Assembly: GCF_013346935.1 (NCBI RefSeq) | Contig: NZ_JAAEEB010000003.1 | Span: 228,057 to 292,056 of the forward strand | Length of the DNA stretch: 64,000 bases | Source: Lactobacillus melliventris | GTDB lineage: Bacteria; Bacillota; Bacilli; Lactobacillales; Lactobacillaceae | Direction of reading: 5' to 3' | In this document: positions 51,687-61,710 of the stretch, piece by piece | Layout: each line of letters starts with the position of its first letter | Position numbering within the stretch: position 1 is the first letter of the stretch | Notes under the pieces: generated by a model | The model's database searches: none | What the model saw: the letters and a program-made list of their open reading frames with translations, nothing else | What the model was told of the DNA's origin: nothing | Position numbers and translations under genes: made by a program

Positions 51687-54600
51687 ACTAGTAAAAAATC
51701 ATATTTTCTCGTTAATTGCATGGATTTTAATTTTAATCATTTCTGTTGTGGCTTTGCCGGACGTTACAGGGTTAACCCGTGAGCACTCAAATATTTCCTT
51801 ACCGTCAGATGTTCAAAGTGAAGTTGCAAAGTCAATTCAAAATGACTGGGGTCCTAAACAAAAAGACACCTACCAAATTGCTGTAGTCTTTAATAAGCAA
51901 AAAGGTAAATTGACTGCTGATGATAAAGATGCCATTAACGAAACAGTTAGCAGATTAAAAGATGATCAGGACCAATACGGTATCAAAATGGTATTAGGTC
52001 CAGACGATAATATTGCTACGAAGAAAAAGCTGCAATCAAAGGATAATACTACCTGGATAATGCAGTTAAACGTGGCCAAAAAGCACGGACCGATTAATGA
52101 TGTTGAGTCGCAGTTAACTAAAGCAGTTAAAACAGCTGGCATTAGAACTTATGTCACTGGTGCAGATGTTTTACAGAATGCTTTTTCAAATGCAATTCAA
52201 GAGGGGATCAAGAAAACAGAGGTAATAACTGTTATCTTTATTTTCATCGTGTTAGTAATTGTCTTCAGGTCACCAATTGTGCCTTTGATCTCATTACTAA
52301 CGGTTGGCGTTTCCTTTATCACATCATTTGCGATTGTTACCAACCTAGTTAAATACCAGAACTTCCCGTTTTCTAACTTCACGCAAGTCTTTATGATTAT
52401 TGTGCTGTTCGGAATTGGTACAGACTATAACATTCTTTTGTATGATAAATTTAAAGAAGATCTGGGTAAAGGGATGAATCGCTACGAAGCGATGAACAGT
52501 GCCTTAAAGGTTGCTGGCAAAACAATTCTTTATTCCGGTTCTTCCATTTTAATTGGCTTCTCAGCTCTTAGCTTAGCCAACTTTTCCATTTACCAATCAG
52601 CCGTTGGTGTTGCAGTCGGTGTTGCTGTTTTATTAATAGTGCTTTTGACACTCAACCCGTTCTTCATGGCTGTTTTGGGAGAAAAAATGTTCTGGCCGGT
52701 GAAGAAATTTACTGGTGAACATGAAGATAAATTGTGGCATGGTATTTCAAAAGGTACACTTGCCCACCCAATTATTTATTTAATTGTGTTAGCTGTAGTC
52801 GTACTTCCTTTTGGTCTGATGTATACCGGTCACTTGAACTATGATGACACGGATGAGATTGATAACAGCGTGCCGGCTAAAGCAGGGATGCTCGTTGTTG
52901 AAGACCACTTTTCAAAGGGAATGGCCGAACCATCAACTCTTTATATTAAGAGTGACCACAAACTTGATAATGAAGCCGACTTACGTCTAATTGATCAATT
53001 AACTAGACAGCTCCAGGCATCAGACGATGTAGCTTTTGTGACTTCTGTTACCCAACCTTATGGTGAAAGCATTGATCAACTCTACGTTAAGAATCAATTA
53101 GATACTGTCAATCAAGGAGTTGATCAGGCACGTGCTGGTTTAGGCAAATTAAGCAGTGCAAGTAAGAAGCTTACTGCGGGTGCAAGTAAATTAGCTGATG
53201 GTACTAGTCAACTGCAAAGCGGAACTGGCAAGTTAGCTGACGGTGCAAGTCAATTGCAAAGCGGAACTGGCAGATTGCAAAATGGTGCCAGCCAATTACA
53301 AAATGGTACTGGTCAATTGCAAGGTGGTGCAAGTCGCTTGCAAAACGGTACACAGCAAATGACTAGTGGCTTAAACCAATTAAATTCTCAGCTCAAAGGT
53401 GGTAGTGCCGGTATTGCAAGTGCGCAGAAAAATACCAAAGCTGCTTTAGAAAAGAGCTATAAAGCCAACTTGGCTAAGAGTATTGGCAGTATTCCTGGCT
53501 TAACCCAACAGCAGAAGATGGCGGCAATGCAGGCCGCAGGAGCTGCTCTAGAAAAATCATGGGCAGAAGCTTCTGCTTCAATGCCAGATGTATCTGGTCA
53601 AATGGGTCAGCTGCAATCTGGTGTCGGCAGATTAGCTACTGCTTCTGGCCAATTAAACAGTGGGGCTGCTACTTTGAACGGTGGCATTGGTCAACTTAAT
53701 TCCAGCGCAGGTCAGTTAACTTCAGGTATTGGCCAACTTAATTCCAGTACAGGTCAACTGAGCTCCGGTATTGGCCAGTTGAATTCCAGCGTTGGCCAAC
53801 TGAACTCTGGTGCTGGCAAGTTGGCTTCAAGCACACCTAAGATTACAAATGGTGTGGATCAAGTAAATAACGGACTTGGTCAAGGAGCGGCTTATCTTAC
53901 TGGTTTAGCAAGTTCTTCAGCTGCAGATACTTTCTATATCCCACAAGAATTTATTAAAAACGATACTTTCCAAACTTCGATTAAGAATTATTTGAGTCCT
54001 GACAAGAAGTCAACTATGTTGATGATTGTCTTCAAGTCAAATCCAAGTAGTCTTAAAGCAACTAAGAAGGCGCAAGATCTGAGCTTAATGGCTAAAAAGT
54101 CTTTTGCAGGTACTCGTCTTAAGAAAGCCACAGTAGCAATGGGTGGCGAGAGTTCTAACATCGCTGACATTAAGGATATTGCCAACAGAGACTTTATTAG
54201 AACTGCTGCCATAATGTTGATTGGAATTGGTATTGCCCTGATTTTTGTAACTCGTTCACTTTTGCAACCTGTTTACATCTTGGGTACGCTCTTAATTGCT
54301 TACTTCTGTTCATTATCAATTACAGAGTGGGTAGTTAAAGCTACTTTAGGCAAAACTATGCTAACCTGGAACACGCCATTCTTCGGCTTTATCATGTTAA
54401 TTGCCTTGGGTGTTGATTACAGTATCTTCTTAATGACACGTTATCGTGAACTTGAAGGCGGCAGTCCGAGTCAAAGGATGCTTAAAGCGTGTGGAATAAT
54501 TGGAACAGTTGTAGTTTCAGCTGCCATTATTTTAGGTGGTACGTTTGCCGCGCTAATTCCATCAGGAATTCCGACTCTGATTGAAGTTGCACTGGCAGTG

Positions 54601-54711
54601 ATTATTGGACTGCTAATTTTAGTATTTATTATGCCAATCACTTTGTCAGCTGCAGTCAAGTTGACCTATGAAGGTGTTCATTGGCACAAAAATAAGCGTG
54701 CTAAAAACTAA
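51679..54711 (+). CDS. MMPL/RND-family exporter with Gly-Leu repeat domain
   Basis: 1010-residue membrane protein of the MMPL type. It has an N-terminal helix, an extracellular loop, two blocks of transmembrane helices (about residues 170-330 and 835-1000) and proton-relay-like GIGTDYNILL and ALGVDYSIFLM motifs. The second extracellular loop (about 480-750) is a low-complexity repeat of LxxGxxxLxxG units, probably a long helical stalk. GTG start overlaps the TetR gene. Likely exports lipids, peptides or drugs across the envelope. Confidence 0.88.
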   Translation: MHKLVKNHIFSLIAWILILIISVVALPDVTGLTREHSNISLPSDVQSEVAKSIQNDWGPKQKDTYQIAVVFNKQKGKLTADDKDAINETVSRLKDDQDQYGIKMVLGPDDNIATKKKLQSKDNTTWIMQLNVAKKHGPINDVESQLTKAVKTAGIRTYVTGADVLQNAFSNAIQEGIKKTEVITVIFIFIVLVIVFRSPIVPLISLLTVGVSFITSFAIVTNLVKYQNFPFSNFTQVFMIIVLFGIGTDYNILLYDKFKEDLGKGMNRYEAMNSALKVAGKTILYSGSSILIGFSALSLANFSIYQSAVGVAVGVAVLLIVLLTLNPFFMAVLGEKMFWPVKKFTGEHEDKLWHGISKGTLAHPIIYLIVLAVVVLPFGLMYTGHLNYDDTDEIDNSVPAKAGMLVVEDHFSKGMAEPSTLYIKSDHKLDNEADLRLIDQLTRQLQASDDVAFVTSVTQPYGESIDQLYVKNQLDTVNQGVDQARAGLGKLSSASKKLTAGASKLADGTSQLQSGTGKLADGASQLQSGTGRLQNGASQLQNGTGQLQGGASRLQNGTQQMTSGLNQLNSQLKGGSAGIASAQKNTKAALEKSYKANLAKSIGSIPGLTQQQKMAAMQAAGAALEKSWAEASASMPDVSGQMGQLQSGVGRLATASGQLNSGAATLNGGIGQLNSSAGQLTSGIGQLNSSTGQLSSGIGQLNSSVGQLNSGAGKLASSTPKITNGVDQVNNGLGQGAAYLTGLASSSAADTFYIPQEFIKNDTFQTSIKNYLSPDKKSTMLMIVFKSNPSSLKATKKAQDLSLMAKKSFAGTRLKKATVAMGGESSNIADIKDIANRDFIRTAAIMLIGIGIALIFVTRSLLQPVYILGTLLIAYFCSLSITEWVVKATLGKTMLTWNTPFFGFIMLIALGVDYSIFLMTRYRELEGGSPSQRMLKACGIIGTVVVSAAIILGGTFAALIPSGIPTLIEVALAVIIGLLILVFIMPITLSAAVKLTYEGVHWHKNKRAKN

Positions 54712-54723
54712 TTGAAATTAATT

Positions 54724-54766
54724 AAAGGGTTGAAATTCTAGTTTAGAGGATTTCAACCCTTTTTTG
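54724..54766 (+). terminator. Terminator after MMPL gene
   Basis: Perfect stem AAAGGGTTGAAAT/ATTTCAACCCTTT with six Ts. Confidence 0.92.
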
Positions 54767-54783
54767 ATGCACTTTTTAGCGGG

Positions 54784-55017
54784 TTTACAAAAGCTGATTA
54801 GTTATAGTATAATGTTTTTTAATAAAATTTTAAGTAGAAAGCAAGGAATACTGGAATGTCAAGACAAGTAAATAATCAATAAGCTCTAGTTGCAGTTTTA
54901 AAGCAATAACCACTTCTTTAACTCAACGTAGGGCAATTCACTTTAACAGGAGAAATAATTTAGCAACTTAATATTGCAACTTATTTATGAATTACGCGTA
55001 CACATTGAGGTCTTATA
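54784..55017 (+). promoter_or_regulatory. Long leader of the ABC-F gene with possible upstream ORF
   Basis: A promoter TTTACA/TATAAT (18-bp spacing, near 54786-54815) leaves a leader of about 200 nt. It contains an 8-codon frame MSRQVNNQ (54856-54882) with AAGGA eight bases upstream, and arms AGTTGCAGT and ATTGCAACT that can pair over a long distance. ABC-F resistance genes are often controlled by leader-peptide attenuation, but I see no intrinsic terminator here. Speculative. Confidence 0.35.
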
Positions 55018-56577
55018 GTGGAATTAATTAAAATAGATTATTTACAAATTGGCGTGGCAGCTTCTACACTGCTGACGGTCTCAAATTTGAGCATCAATTC
55101 TGGGCAAAAAATTGGTTTGATTGGTAACAATGGTGCTGGTAAAACCACATTAATGCGAATCCTTGCTCAAGAAAAATTAACAGATATGTTTACAATTAAA
55201 GGTGAAATTACTAGAAACTGTAATTTTGCTTATGTCCCGCAACTACTTGATGCCGGTGATAAGAGTGGCGGTCAAAGAGAAAAATTGGCTCTCAGAGAAG
55301 CAATTGCTAAGTTAAAAAATATGCCTAACGGCTTACTACTTTTGGATGAACCTACTTCTAATTTGGATATTGAAGAGCAACAATGGCTAATAAAGTTATT
55401 AAGTAAAAGCAGAATTGCCTGCCTAATTATCAGCCATGACCAGAACTTTTTAAATAGCGTCTGTGATTCAGTTTGGTATATTCAAAATAAAGAAATCAAA
55501 AATTTTTCAGGGACTTATGAGGAGTTTTGCTGTTTTCGCCGAGATGAGCAAAAACGAGCTGAAACCAGATATGAGCAAAAGAAAAAGCATATTGAACAGT
55601 TAAAGAAAAGTTATAATCAGCATGTCAATAAGGCTAGGACTTTTTCTCATAATAAAAAAGGACTTTCTTCATCTGATTGGCGCTCAAAGTCGCTGGGCAA
55701 GCAAAAAGCTGCAAACAATGTTATCAGAGCTAGTAAAAGTCTCGCTAACCGCATCAATAAGGAAAAAGGAGAACTAAAAAAGCCGCAAATTCATCATGCA
55801 ATTACCTTGAAAAATGGCAATAGCGCAATAACTGACCTGTCTATTTCTTCTAAAAGCAAAGCATTACGGCTAGAGAAACAACCGGTTAATGCTTATGGGC
55901 AAAAGCTCTTTACCATTGAGCAACAAGTTAACCTCGATTATATGGCGAAAGTAGTTTTAACTGGACAAAATGGGGTTGGTAAATCTGTTTTTCTGGAAAA
56001 AATCAAGAACAAACAGTTGGCTGGTTTTTATAATCCTAAAATTAAAATAGGGTATTTTAACCAAAACATTATGACAAGCCAAACTGATGAAAGTTTATTT
56101 GATTCTCTTTTTGCTACCAGTATGTTTGATCATAGTTCAACTATGCAAGTTTTAGGCGATTTGCATTTACGTCAGTATGGCGAGCATAAAATAAGTGATC
56201 TTAGTGGCGGTCAGCTCGTCTGTTTCAACCTAGCTAAAATAATTACTGGTCAATATAATTTATTGCTGCTCGATGAACCGACTAATTTTTTAGATATTGC
56301 ATCGATTAATGCACTGGCTGAATTTGTTATTGCCTATCCATTTGCTATGATACTGGTATCACATGATCAGGCGTTTATTAAACAACTCAAAGTTAAAAAT
56401 TGGCAAATCAAAAACGGACGTTTAATAACTTCCGCAGCACAGAAAAAGAAGCCTGCAAGTAGCAATAATAATGAATTAGAATTGCTCAAATTTAAATTGG
56501 ATCGCTTAATGCTTGATTCGCAGGCTTCAATTGCTCAGATAAAGCAAGTTAAAGAACAAATTCAAAAATTACAGTAA
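55018..56577 (+). CDS. ABC-F family ribosome-protection-type ATPase
   Basis: 519-residue protein with two ABC domains and no membrane segments. First domain: Walker A GNNGAGKTT, signature-like KSGGQREK, Walker B LLLLDEP. A basic interdomain linker (about 180-270) follows, then Walker A GQNGVGKS, signature LSGGQLV and Walker B LLLLDEP. The architecture resembles Msr/Vga/Lsa-type proteins that dislodge ribosome-targeting antibiotics. GTG start with TGAGGT. Drug class cannot be read from sequence. Confidence 0.85.
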   Translation: MELIKIDYLQIGVAASTLLTVSNLSINSGQKIGLIGNNGAGKTTLMRILAQEKLTDMFTIKGEITRNCNFAYVPQLLDAGDKSGGQREKLALREAIAKLKNMPNGLLLLDEPTSNLDIEEQQWLIKLLSKSRIACLIISHDQNFLNSVCDSVWYIQNKEIKNFSGTYEEFCCFRRDEQKRAETRYEQKKKHIEQLKKSYNQHVNKARTFSHNKKGLSSSDWRSKSLGKQKAANNVIRASKSLANRINKEKGELKKPQIHHAITLKNGNSAITDLSISSKSKALRLEKQPVNAYGQKLFTIEQQVNLDYMAKVVLTGQNGVGKSVFLEKIKNKQLAGFYNPKIKIGYFNQNIMTSQTDESLFDSLFATSMFDHSSTMQVLGDLHLRQYGEHKISDLSGGQLVCFNLAKIITGQYNLLLLDEPTNFLDIASINALAEFVIAYPFAMILVSHDQAFIKQLKVKNWQIKNGRLITSAAQKKKPASSNNNELELLKFKLDRLMLDSQASIAQIKQVKEQIQKLQ

Positions 56578-56593
56578 AAAAATATTGTATTAA

Positions 56594-56632
56594 AATAACG
56601 ATAAAGACGTTTTCCTTATCGCTATTTTTGTT
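56594..56632 (+). terminator. Terminator after ABC-F gene
   Basis: Stem AACGATAA with TTATCGCT and a T-rich tail. Confidence 0.8.
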
Positions 56633-56675
56633 TTATGATTAACTTATTATAATTATTGATTAAAGGAAGTTTCTT

Positions 56676-57686
56676 ATGACTACTTGTCCAAACTGTGGTC
56701 GTCCCATTACTGATGCGGATGTTACCTGTCCTAATTGTCACTTTGATTTACAAAAATATCGTGAAACTTTTTTCACAGACCAGCACGAAAAAGCTCATTT
56801 TGAAGATGAAAAAACCGCTAAAAAAATTGCCAGTCGTAAAGTCTACCGGCAAGAATTTTATCCAGAAAAACAAAATTCAGTTATTGAGCGCATGCTGCAA
56901 TGGATTCATGTTAACAGCATGATTGTTTTTCTGTTGGGAATTGCACTATTAATTATCATGAGTTTTTCCCGTAGTTTTGGCTGGATTTGCTTTTTTGCAT
57001 TACTCGTTTGGCTCTACTTTGTTTGTAGTCGTGCAGAAAAGATAGAGCGCTATACTGTGGATCTACGGCTAACAGAAAAAGTAAATCAACTCGGGTCTAA
57101 TATGTTTAATAATGTGGCTGAGTCGAAAGAAAAAGTTAAAGCGAAAAGCAGATTGGCCCAGAAGGGTAGCAGACATATGGAGAGTATTCAGGTAAACAAG
57201 CATTTTACCTTTGTCCAGCTTTTAGTCGTTTTACTAGCAGTTATAAACTTAATAGTTTTATTTACCGGGTCTGGTGCATCTGTCTTAGATATGACTTACG
57301 GTCAAAAAATGTCAATTACACGAGTCACTTTCGGACTTGCTGGCAGACTTTTTTCTTCCAATGCCACATTACTTTCTGGAGTTGTGCTTTGTGTAATTTG
57401 GCTAGTCATGGTTCTGATTCCGCTATTTATTATTTATAATACTATGAGGGATACTAAAAAGAATAGGACAATTGCATTTGTCCTTTCTCTAATTGAAACT
57501 GTTTTTCTAATTTACCTTATTTATAGAATGTCTAACAGCACACTGTCAAACCGAGGAATTTTACATAGCATCACTAGTCAACTACTCTTATATGCGGTAT
57601 CAATCGGTGCGTCAACATATTTCTTGATTTTAGCCAGCGTAATGACGACGGGGCTAACAGGATACAATCTTTTACGCCACCGTTAA
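56676..57686 (+). CDS. Zinc-ribbon membrane protein
   Basis: 336-residue protein. The N-terminal zinc ribbon has two CPNC-type knuckles (TTCPNCGRP and VTCPNCHFD), then a basic region and about six hydrophobic helices (roughly 88-118, 180-200, 235-255, 265-290, 305-330). Family with known function not recognised. Single gene with AAAGGAAG. Confidence 0.75.
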   Translation: MTTCPNCGRPITDADVTCPNCHFDLQKYRETFFTDQHEKAHFEDEKTAKKIASRKVYRQEFYPEKQNSVIERMLQWIHVNSMIVFLLGIALLIIMSFSRSFGWICFFALLVWLYFVCSRAEKIERYTVDLRLTEKVNQLGSNMFNNVAESKEKVKAKSRLAQKGSRHMESIQVNKHFTFVQLLVVLLAVINLIVLFTGSGASVLDMTYGQKMSITRVTFGLAGRLFSSNATLLSGVVLCVIWLVMVLIPLFIIYNTMRDTKKNRTIAFVLSLIETVFLIYLIYRMSNSTLSNRGILHSITSQLLLYAVSIGASTYFLILASVMTTGLTGYNLLRHR

Positions 57687-57697
57687 AGATTGACAAC

Positions 57698-57752
57698 AAA
57701 AAAGCTGATGAATTAACGTTTAATATAAACGCTACTCATCAGCTTTTTTAAT
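57698..57752. terminator. Bidirectional terminator
   Basis: AAAAAGCTGATGA and TCATCAGCTTTTT form a long stem with A and T flanks between convergent genes. Confidence 0.85.
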
Positions 57753-57769
57753 TTATGCTCTTATACTGA

Positions 57770-59146
57770 TTATTTTGTTGGCATAGAAATTACTAAATGC
57801 TGGTTGACAAAAGCCATCAAACCTAAGTCACTAAGTTCACGACCATAGCCTGATTTTTTGACACCACCGAATGGTAACTCACCAGAACTGATCCATGTGC
57901 CGTTGATTACTGTCATACCAGTTTCAATTTGTGCAGCTACATTTTGTGCACGTTTAATATCGGAACTGATAACGGAGGAACCTAAACCATAACTGGAATC
58001 GTTAGCTAAAGCAATAGCAGCATCTTCATCTTCTACTTCGTAAATGATAGCAACTGGACCAAAGAATTCTTGGTCAAATGCAGGATTGTCACGATCAACA
58101 TTGGTTAGAATAGTTGGACGGAAGAAAGCACCATCTGAATCAATTTCAGGATATTGGTAGAACACTTTTGCTCCTGCTGCAATAGCACTATCTACTTGTT
58201 TAGTCAGTTTTTCCTTAGCAGCTTGTGAATTCATCGGTGGCAAGGTAGTAGCTGGATCAAGCGGATCTCCTGCTTTTAAGCTAGAAAAGACCTTCTTTAA
58301 TTCTTGCAATGTTTCTTCATAACGCGACTTAACGACAATAATCCGTTTGGAAGAAGTACATACCTGTCCGTCGTTATAGGTTCTGGCTGAACTAAGAGCC
58401 TGCTTCAAAACTGCAGGATCAGCATCGTCAAGAATGATGAAGGCATCGTTACCTCCAAGTTCCATAGTCGATTTCTTTAGATTTTTGCCAGCATTTTCTG
58501 CAACAGAAGAGCCACCACGTTCTGAACCGGTTAGAGCTACTCCTTGAATTCTTGGATCAGCAATCATTTGGTCAAGTTGATCATAACTTGGATACATATT
58601 AATCAGACTGCCTTCGGGTGCTCCAGCCTGTTTAATGATTTTAGCAATCAAAGCTGCAGAGCCAGGAACATTATGGGCATGTTTCAGAATGATAGGATTA
58701 CCAACAATAAAGTTAGGTGCAAATACTCTGATAACTTGATAAAGTGGGAAATTCCAAGGCTCACATGCCATTACAACGCCAGTAGCTTGCTTTAGGTAAT
58801 ATGCATCACCTAATTGAGAATCAATTGGTTCAGGTTTTAGCAATTCGGGACCCTTATCAGCAAAGTAATCACAAATAGAGGCGCAAAGATCAACTTCACC
58901 TTCAGATTCGCCAATCATTTTACCCATTTCACGGGTCATGATTTCAGCCATTTCTTTTTTATGTTCACGCAAGCCATCTGCAACTTTGTGCAATGTTGCT
59001 GTTCGAGTTTCAGGCCCTTCATGACGCCATTTTTGGTAAAGTGCGTTAGTTAAATTCAGTGCATCTTCTATTTGTTCAGCTGTCGGGTTGTCGTAGCTGG
59101 CAAAATTTTCATTAGTGTAAGGATTAATAGATTGATATTTAGCCAT
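57770..59146 (-). CDS. NAD(P)-dependent aldehyde dehydrogenase (succinate-semialdehyde type)
   Basis: 458-residue aldehyde dehydrogenase. Catalytic Cys in [11 protein letters not shown], general base Glu in MELGGNDAF, cofactor motif [11 protein letters not shown] and C-terminal [15 protein letters not shown] are visible. Resembles GabD-like enzymes of lactic acid bacteria. Ribosome binding site AAGGAG before ATG 59146. A CRE-like site lies about 47 bp upstream, suggesting CcpA control. Confidence 0.9.
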   Translation of the reverse strand: MAKYQSINPYTNENFASYDNPTAEQIEDALNLTNALYQKWRHEGPETRTATLHKVADGLREHKKEMAEIMTREMGKMIGESEGEVDLCASICDYFADKGPELLKPEPIDSQLGDAYYLKQATGVVMACEPWNFPLYQVIRVFAPNFIVGNPIILKHAHNVPGSAALIAKIIKQAGAPEGSLINMYPSYDQLDQMIADPRIQGVALTGSERGGSSVAENAGKNLKKSTMELGGNDAFIILDDADPAVLKQALSSARTYNDGQVCTSSKRIIVVKSRYEETLQELKKVFSSLKAGDPLDPATTLPPMNSQAAKEKLTKQVDSAIAAGAKVFYQYPEIDSDGAFFRPTILTNVDRDNPAFDQEFFGPVAIIYEVEDEDAAIALANDSSYGLGSSVISSDIKRAQNVAAQIETGMTVINGTWISSGELPFGGVKKSGYGRELSDLGLMAFVNQHLVISMPTK

Positions 59147-59192
59147 AATGTTATCTCCTTAAAAATATTTGTAAGATAAGCTTATCAAAAAT

Positions 59193-59206
59193 ATAAAACG
59201 TTTTCA
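59193..59206 (+). promoter_or_regulatory. CRE-like site upstream of aldehyde dehydrogenase
   Basis: ATAAAACGTTTTCA differs from TGAAAACGTTTTCA only in the first two bases. It is placed in the promoter region of the minus-strand dehydrogenase gene. Confidence 0.5.
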
Positions 59207-59265
59207 TCAATTATTATATCACATACAGAATATTTTACTAATAATTAGTAAGTAAATAATAAAAT

Positions 59266-60045
59266 TTATTTTATTGCTTGCAGAAGATAATTTAACGAAC
59301 ATTCTAAATATTGATTAGCGTAAGACATTGCATGCTTGGTGCCGGATATTATTTTTAAGTCAACTGCGTGATTATTTTGCGCTAAATAGTTAATAAAATC
59401 GAGTAAGTATGAAGTAGGTGATAGCTCATCTGCAGAATTAATCATTAATAACTGGTGTAAATTAGTGTAATCATAAGATTTAGCATCCATCTTTTTTAAT
59501 ATTGCTTCATCTTTTGAGCCTGCATAAGCCAAAGTAAAATATTTATAAAAAGCATTATTGATATCATGTAAATCAGATAAGCCCAGTTCTTTACGTCCAT
59601 CAACTGCTGGTGTAACGTCTTGATGATTTTTCATCCAAGCTGAATAGCTGACAGGAGCAGACCAAGTAACAGTAGGGAAGCCATATTTACCTGCAATTTT
59701 AAGTGCCATTGTGCCGCCACTGCTAGCACCAATTTGGGTAATGCTGAGCTTTTTATGATTCACAAAGTCAGTTTTTAACAACCATTCAACAAAGTTAATG
59801 CTGTCTTGGTGCGCGGCCGGAAAAAGATGTTGTGGTGCAAGGGAATAATTAGGTGCAAAAACTGTAAAGCCTTGGTCAGCAATTTTACCGCATAAGTCTT
59901 TGAAGCTGCTTTTGTCTCCCCGAAACCAGCCTCCTCCATGCCAAAACAACAATATATCATTCGAATTACTGTTATCTGGTTGGTAAATATCTGTTTGCAA
60001 TTTTCTCTGTTTATCATAAGTAACGTCAGTGATAATTTGGGTCAT
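59266..60045 (-). CDS. Alpha/beta-hydrolase esterase
   Basis: 259-residue hydrolase. HGGGWFRGDKSSF (oxyanion hole), GASSGGTMAL (nucleophile elbow) and catalytic residues in NSADELSP and GTKHAMSY are visible, as in the hormone-sensitive lipase/acetylesterase group. ATG 60045 is chosen because GGAGG lies just before; an in-frame TTG 15 bases earlier overlaps that site. Substrate unknown. Confidence 0.85.
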   Translation of the reverse strand: MTQIITDVTYDKQRKLQTDIYQPDNSNSNDILLFWHGGGWFRGDKSSFKDLCGKIADQGFTVFAPNYSLAPQHLFPAAHQDSINFVEWLLKTDFVNHKKLSITQIGASSGGTMALKIAGKYGFPTVTWSAPVSYSAWMKNHQDVTPAVDGRKELGLSDLHDINNAFYKYFTLAYAGSKDEAILKKMDAKSYDYTNLHQLLMINSADELSPTSYLLDFINYLAQNNHAVDLKIISGTKHAMSYANQYLECSLNYLLQAIK

Positions 60046-60240
60046 TAAGTTTTCCTCCAAAAATTATATTGTTAGTATCTATTATACTTTAACTGAAAGC
60101 TGTACTTGCTTTAAAACTAGCTTCCTTTTATTTTTATAAGCGAAATATTTAAATTATTTAAATATTAGTATTTAATGAATTAAAAACTAATCACGCTGCA
60201 TATTTTTTGGTAAAATGAGGCTTAACATTGGAGGTAAGTT

Positions 60241-60846
60241 ATGCATCTGTCTGCTAAAGCTAGTCGAAGATTAATAAATATTCTGACCGTTGTTAGTGGG
60301 ATTATTATTATTCTTTTGTGTATTTATTGGTACAAAATAGGAATATTTACTAGTCAAGCTAAAATGAAAGCATATTTGGCTAATAAGAGAATAATCGGAC
60401 CAATTATTTTTGTTTTAATCCAAATAATTCAAGTTGTTATTCCTATTATTCCTGGCGGGGTCTCACTTCTGGGCGGGGTTATTTTCTTTGGACCGGTAGC
60501 CGGATTTATTTATAACTATGTGGGAATTTGTGTTGGCTCGATTATTAACTTCTTTTTAGCGCGTTTTTATGGCAGACCGTTTATTCTCCATATCGTTTCT
60601 GAAAAAACTCTTGATAAATATATGAAGTGGACCAAAAATCAGCGTAAATTTAACTGGTTTTTTGCGATCTGTATTGTCGCACCAATGGCACCAGATGATG
60701 TCCTCTGCCTTTTAGCTGGTTTAACCGACATGAAGTTCTGGACTTATTTTTGGATAATTATATTGGGTAAGCCTTGGACTATCCTTGCTTATAGCTTCGC
60801 ACTTGATTTCGGCATGGACTGGTTGCTCAAACTGGTTGGTCACTAA
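60241..60846 (+). CDS. TVP38/TMEM64 (VTT-domain) membrane protein
   Basis: 201-residue membrane protein of the VTT/DedA-like group. The core motif is around PIIPGGVSLLGGVIFFGPVAG and FFLARFYGRPF, with helices on both sides. These proteins are implicated in lipid scrambling or envelope homeostasis. Strong GGAGG site. Stop and next start overlap by one base (TAATG), so the GNAT gene is coupled. Confidence 0.85.
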   Translation: MHLSAKASRRLINILTVVSGIIIILLCIYWYKIGIFTSQAKMKAYLANKRIIGPIIFVLIQIIQVVIPIIPGGVSLLGGVIFFGPVAGFIYNYVGICVGSIINFFLARFYGRPFILHIVSEKTLDKYMKWTKNQRKFNWFFAICIVAPMAPDDVLCLLAGLTDMKFWTYFWIIILGKPWTILAYSFALDFGMDWLLKLVGH

Positions 60847-61388
60847 TGGTCGGTCGCATTTATTTACGGCCATTTAATCTAGCCGATGCACCAACTATAC
60901 TTAAATGGGGCCAAGATGAATATTATCAGCGTTTAGCCGGCTTTGGTCATTATCAAAATTTAGCAGAAGCTGAAGTTGCCGTGGGTCAGTATGCTGCCAG
61001 AAAATATAGTTATGGCATTTGTTTGAGAAATTCGCAGCAGTTAATTGGCTTAGTTGAACTATATAATAGGGGGACTAACGAAGAAGAACTGCTGCATACT
61101 AAAGAAGTTGGTTTCCTGCTTGATAAAGACTTTTCCGGTCACGGGTATATGACGGAATCTTTAAAAATACTTTTTGATTATGCATTCAAAAAGCTTAATC
61201 AGTCGGAAATCTGGGCTGGAACTTATCAAAATAATATTCGTTCACAAAATTTACTTGCTCGGTTAGGGTTTAAGCTGATTTATTCGGTCGATATGAGTAA
61301 AGTAAGTAACCTTTTTAAATATCAAGAGGATTTTTTCTTGTTAAGAAAATCAGATTGGTTTGATCTTGAGCAAAAATTTAAATTGTAA
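60846..61388 (+). CDS. GNAT-family N-acetyltransferase (RimJ/RimL-like)
   Basis: 180-residue acetyltransferase. The acetyl-CoA site DFSGHGYMTESLKIL (Q/RxxGxG/A variant) and the family ending SQNLLARLGFKL are recognisable. Translationally coupled to the membrane protein. Target unknown. Confidence 0.85.
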   Translation: MVGRIYLRPFNLADAPTILKWGQDEYYQRLAGFGHYQNLAEAEVAVGQYAARKYSYGICLRNSQQLIGLVELYNRGTNEEELLHTKEVGFLLDKDFSGHGYMTESLKILFDYAFKKLNQSEIWAGTYQNNIRSQNLLARLGFKLIYSVDMSKVSNLFKYQEDFFLLRKSDWFDLEQKFKL

Positions 61389-61435
61389 AAGCAACATGTT
61401 TTACTAAAATAATTCTAAAAAACATTAAAACTTAT

Positions 61436-61464
61436 TTGCTAAAAAATGCATAATAGCTTAAAAT
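61436..61464 (+). promoter_or_regulatory. Promoter of the serS T-box transcript
   Basis: TTGCTA (61436-61441) and TAAAAT (61459-61464) spaced 17 bp, ending 13 bp before the T-box leader. Confidence 0.55.
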
Positions 61465-61477
61465 AATATCCAAACAC

Positions 61478-61697
61478 GGAATCCTAAGACTGATTAAGAG
61501 AGTTCGCATAGTGGTGCAAGCGAATAGAGGTCGTTTCCAGATTCCATTTATGTGGGTAATTAATAGTTACACGGCACGCGGCATCGTTATCGCCGACTTA
61601 ATGAAGTGCAGCTTAATTAAGCTGAAACTGGGTGGTACCGCGAAGCCATGTATAAGCCAATTCGTCCCAATTTGATGGGATGAATTGGCTTTTTTTG
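61478..61697 (+). promoter_or_regulatory. Serine T-box riboswitch
   Basis: The stem I base GGAATC/GATTCC, an AGAG-type loop segment, the T-box core GGGTGGTACCGCG (61630-61642) and a terminator AGCCAATTCGTCCC / GGGATGAATTGGCT with seven Ts (61655-61697) are all present. Uncharged tRNA-Ser would stabilise the antiterminator and allow serS transcription. A TCC triplet before the closing stem I arm is a plausible specifier, but I could not fix it. Confidence 0.93.
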
Positions 61698-61710
61698 TGG
61701 AGGTAAAAAG

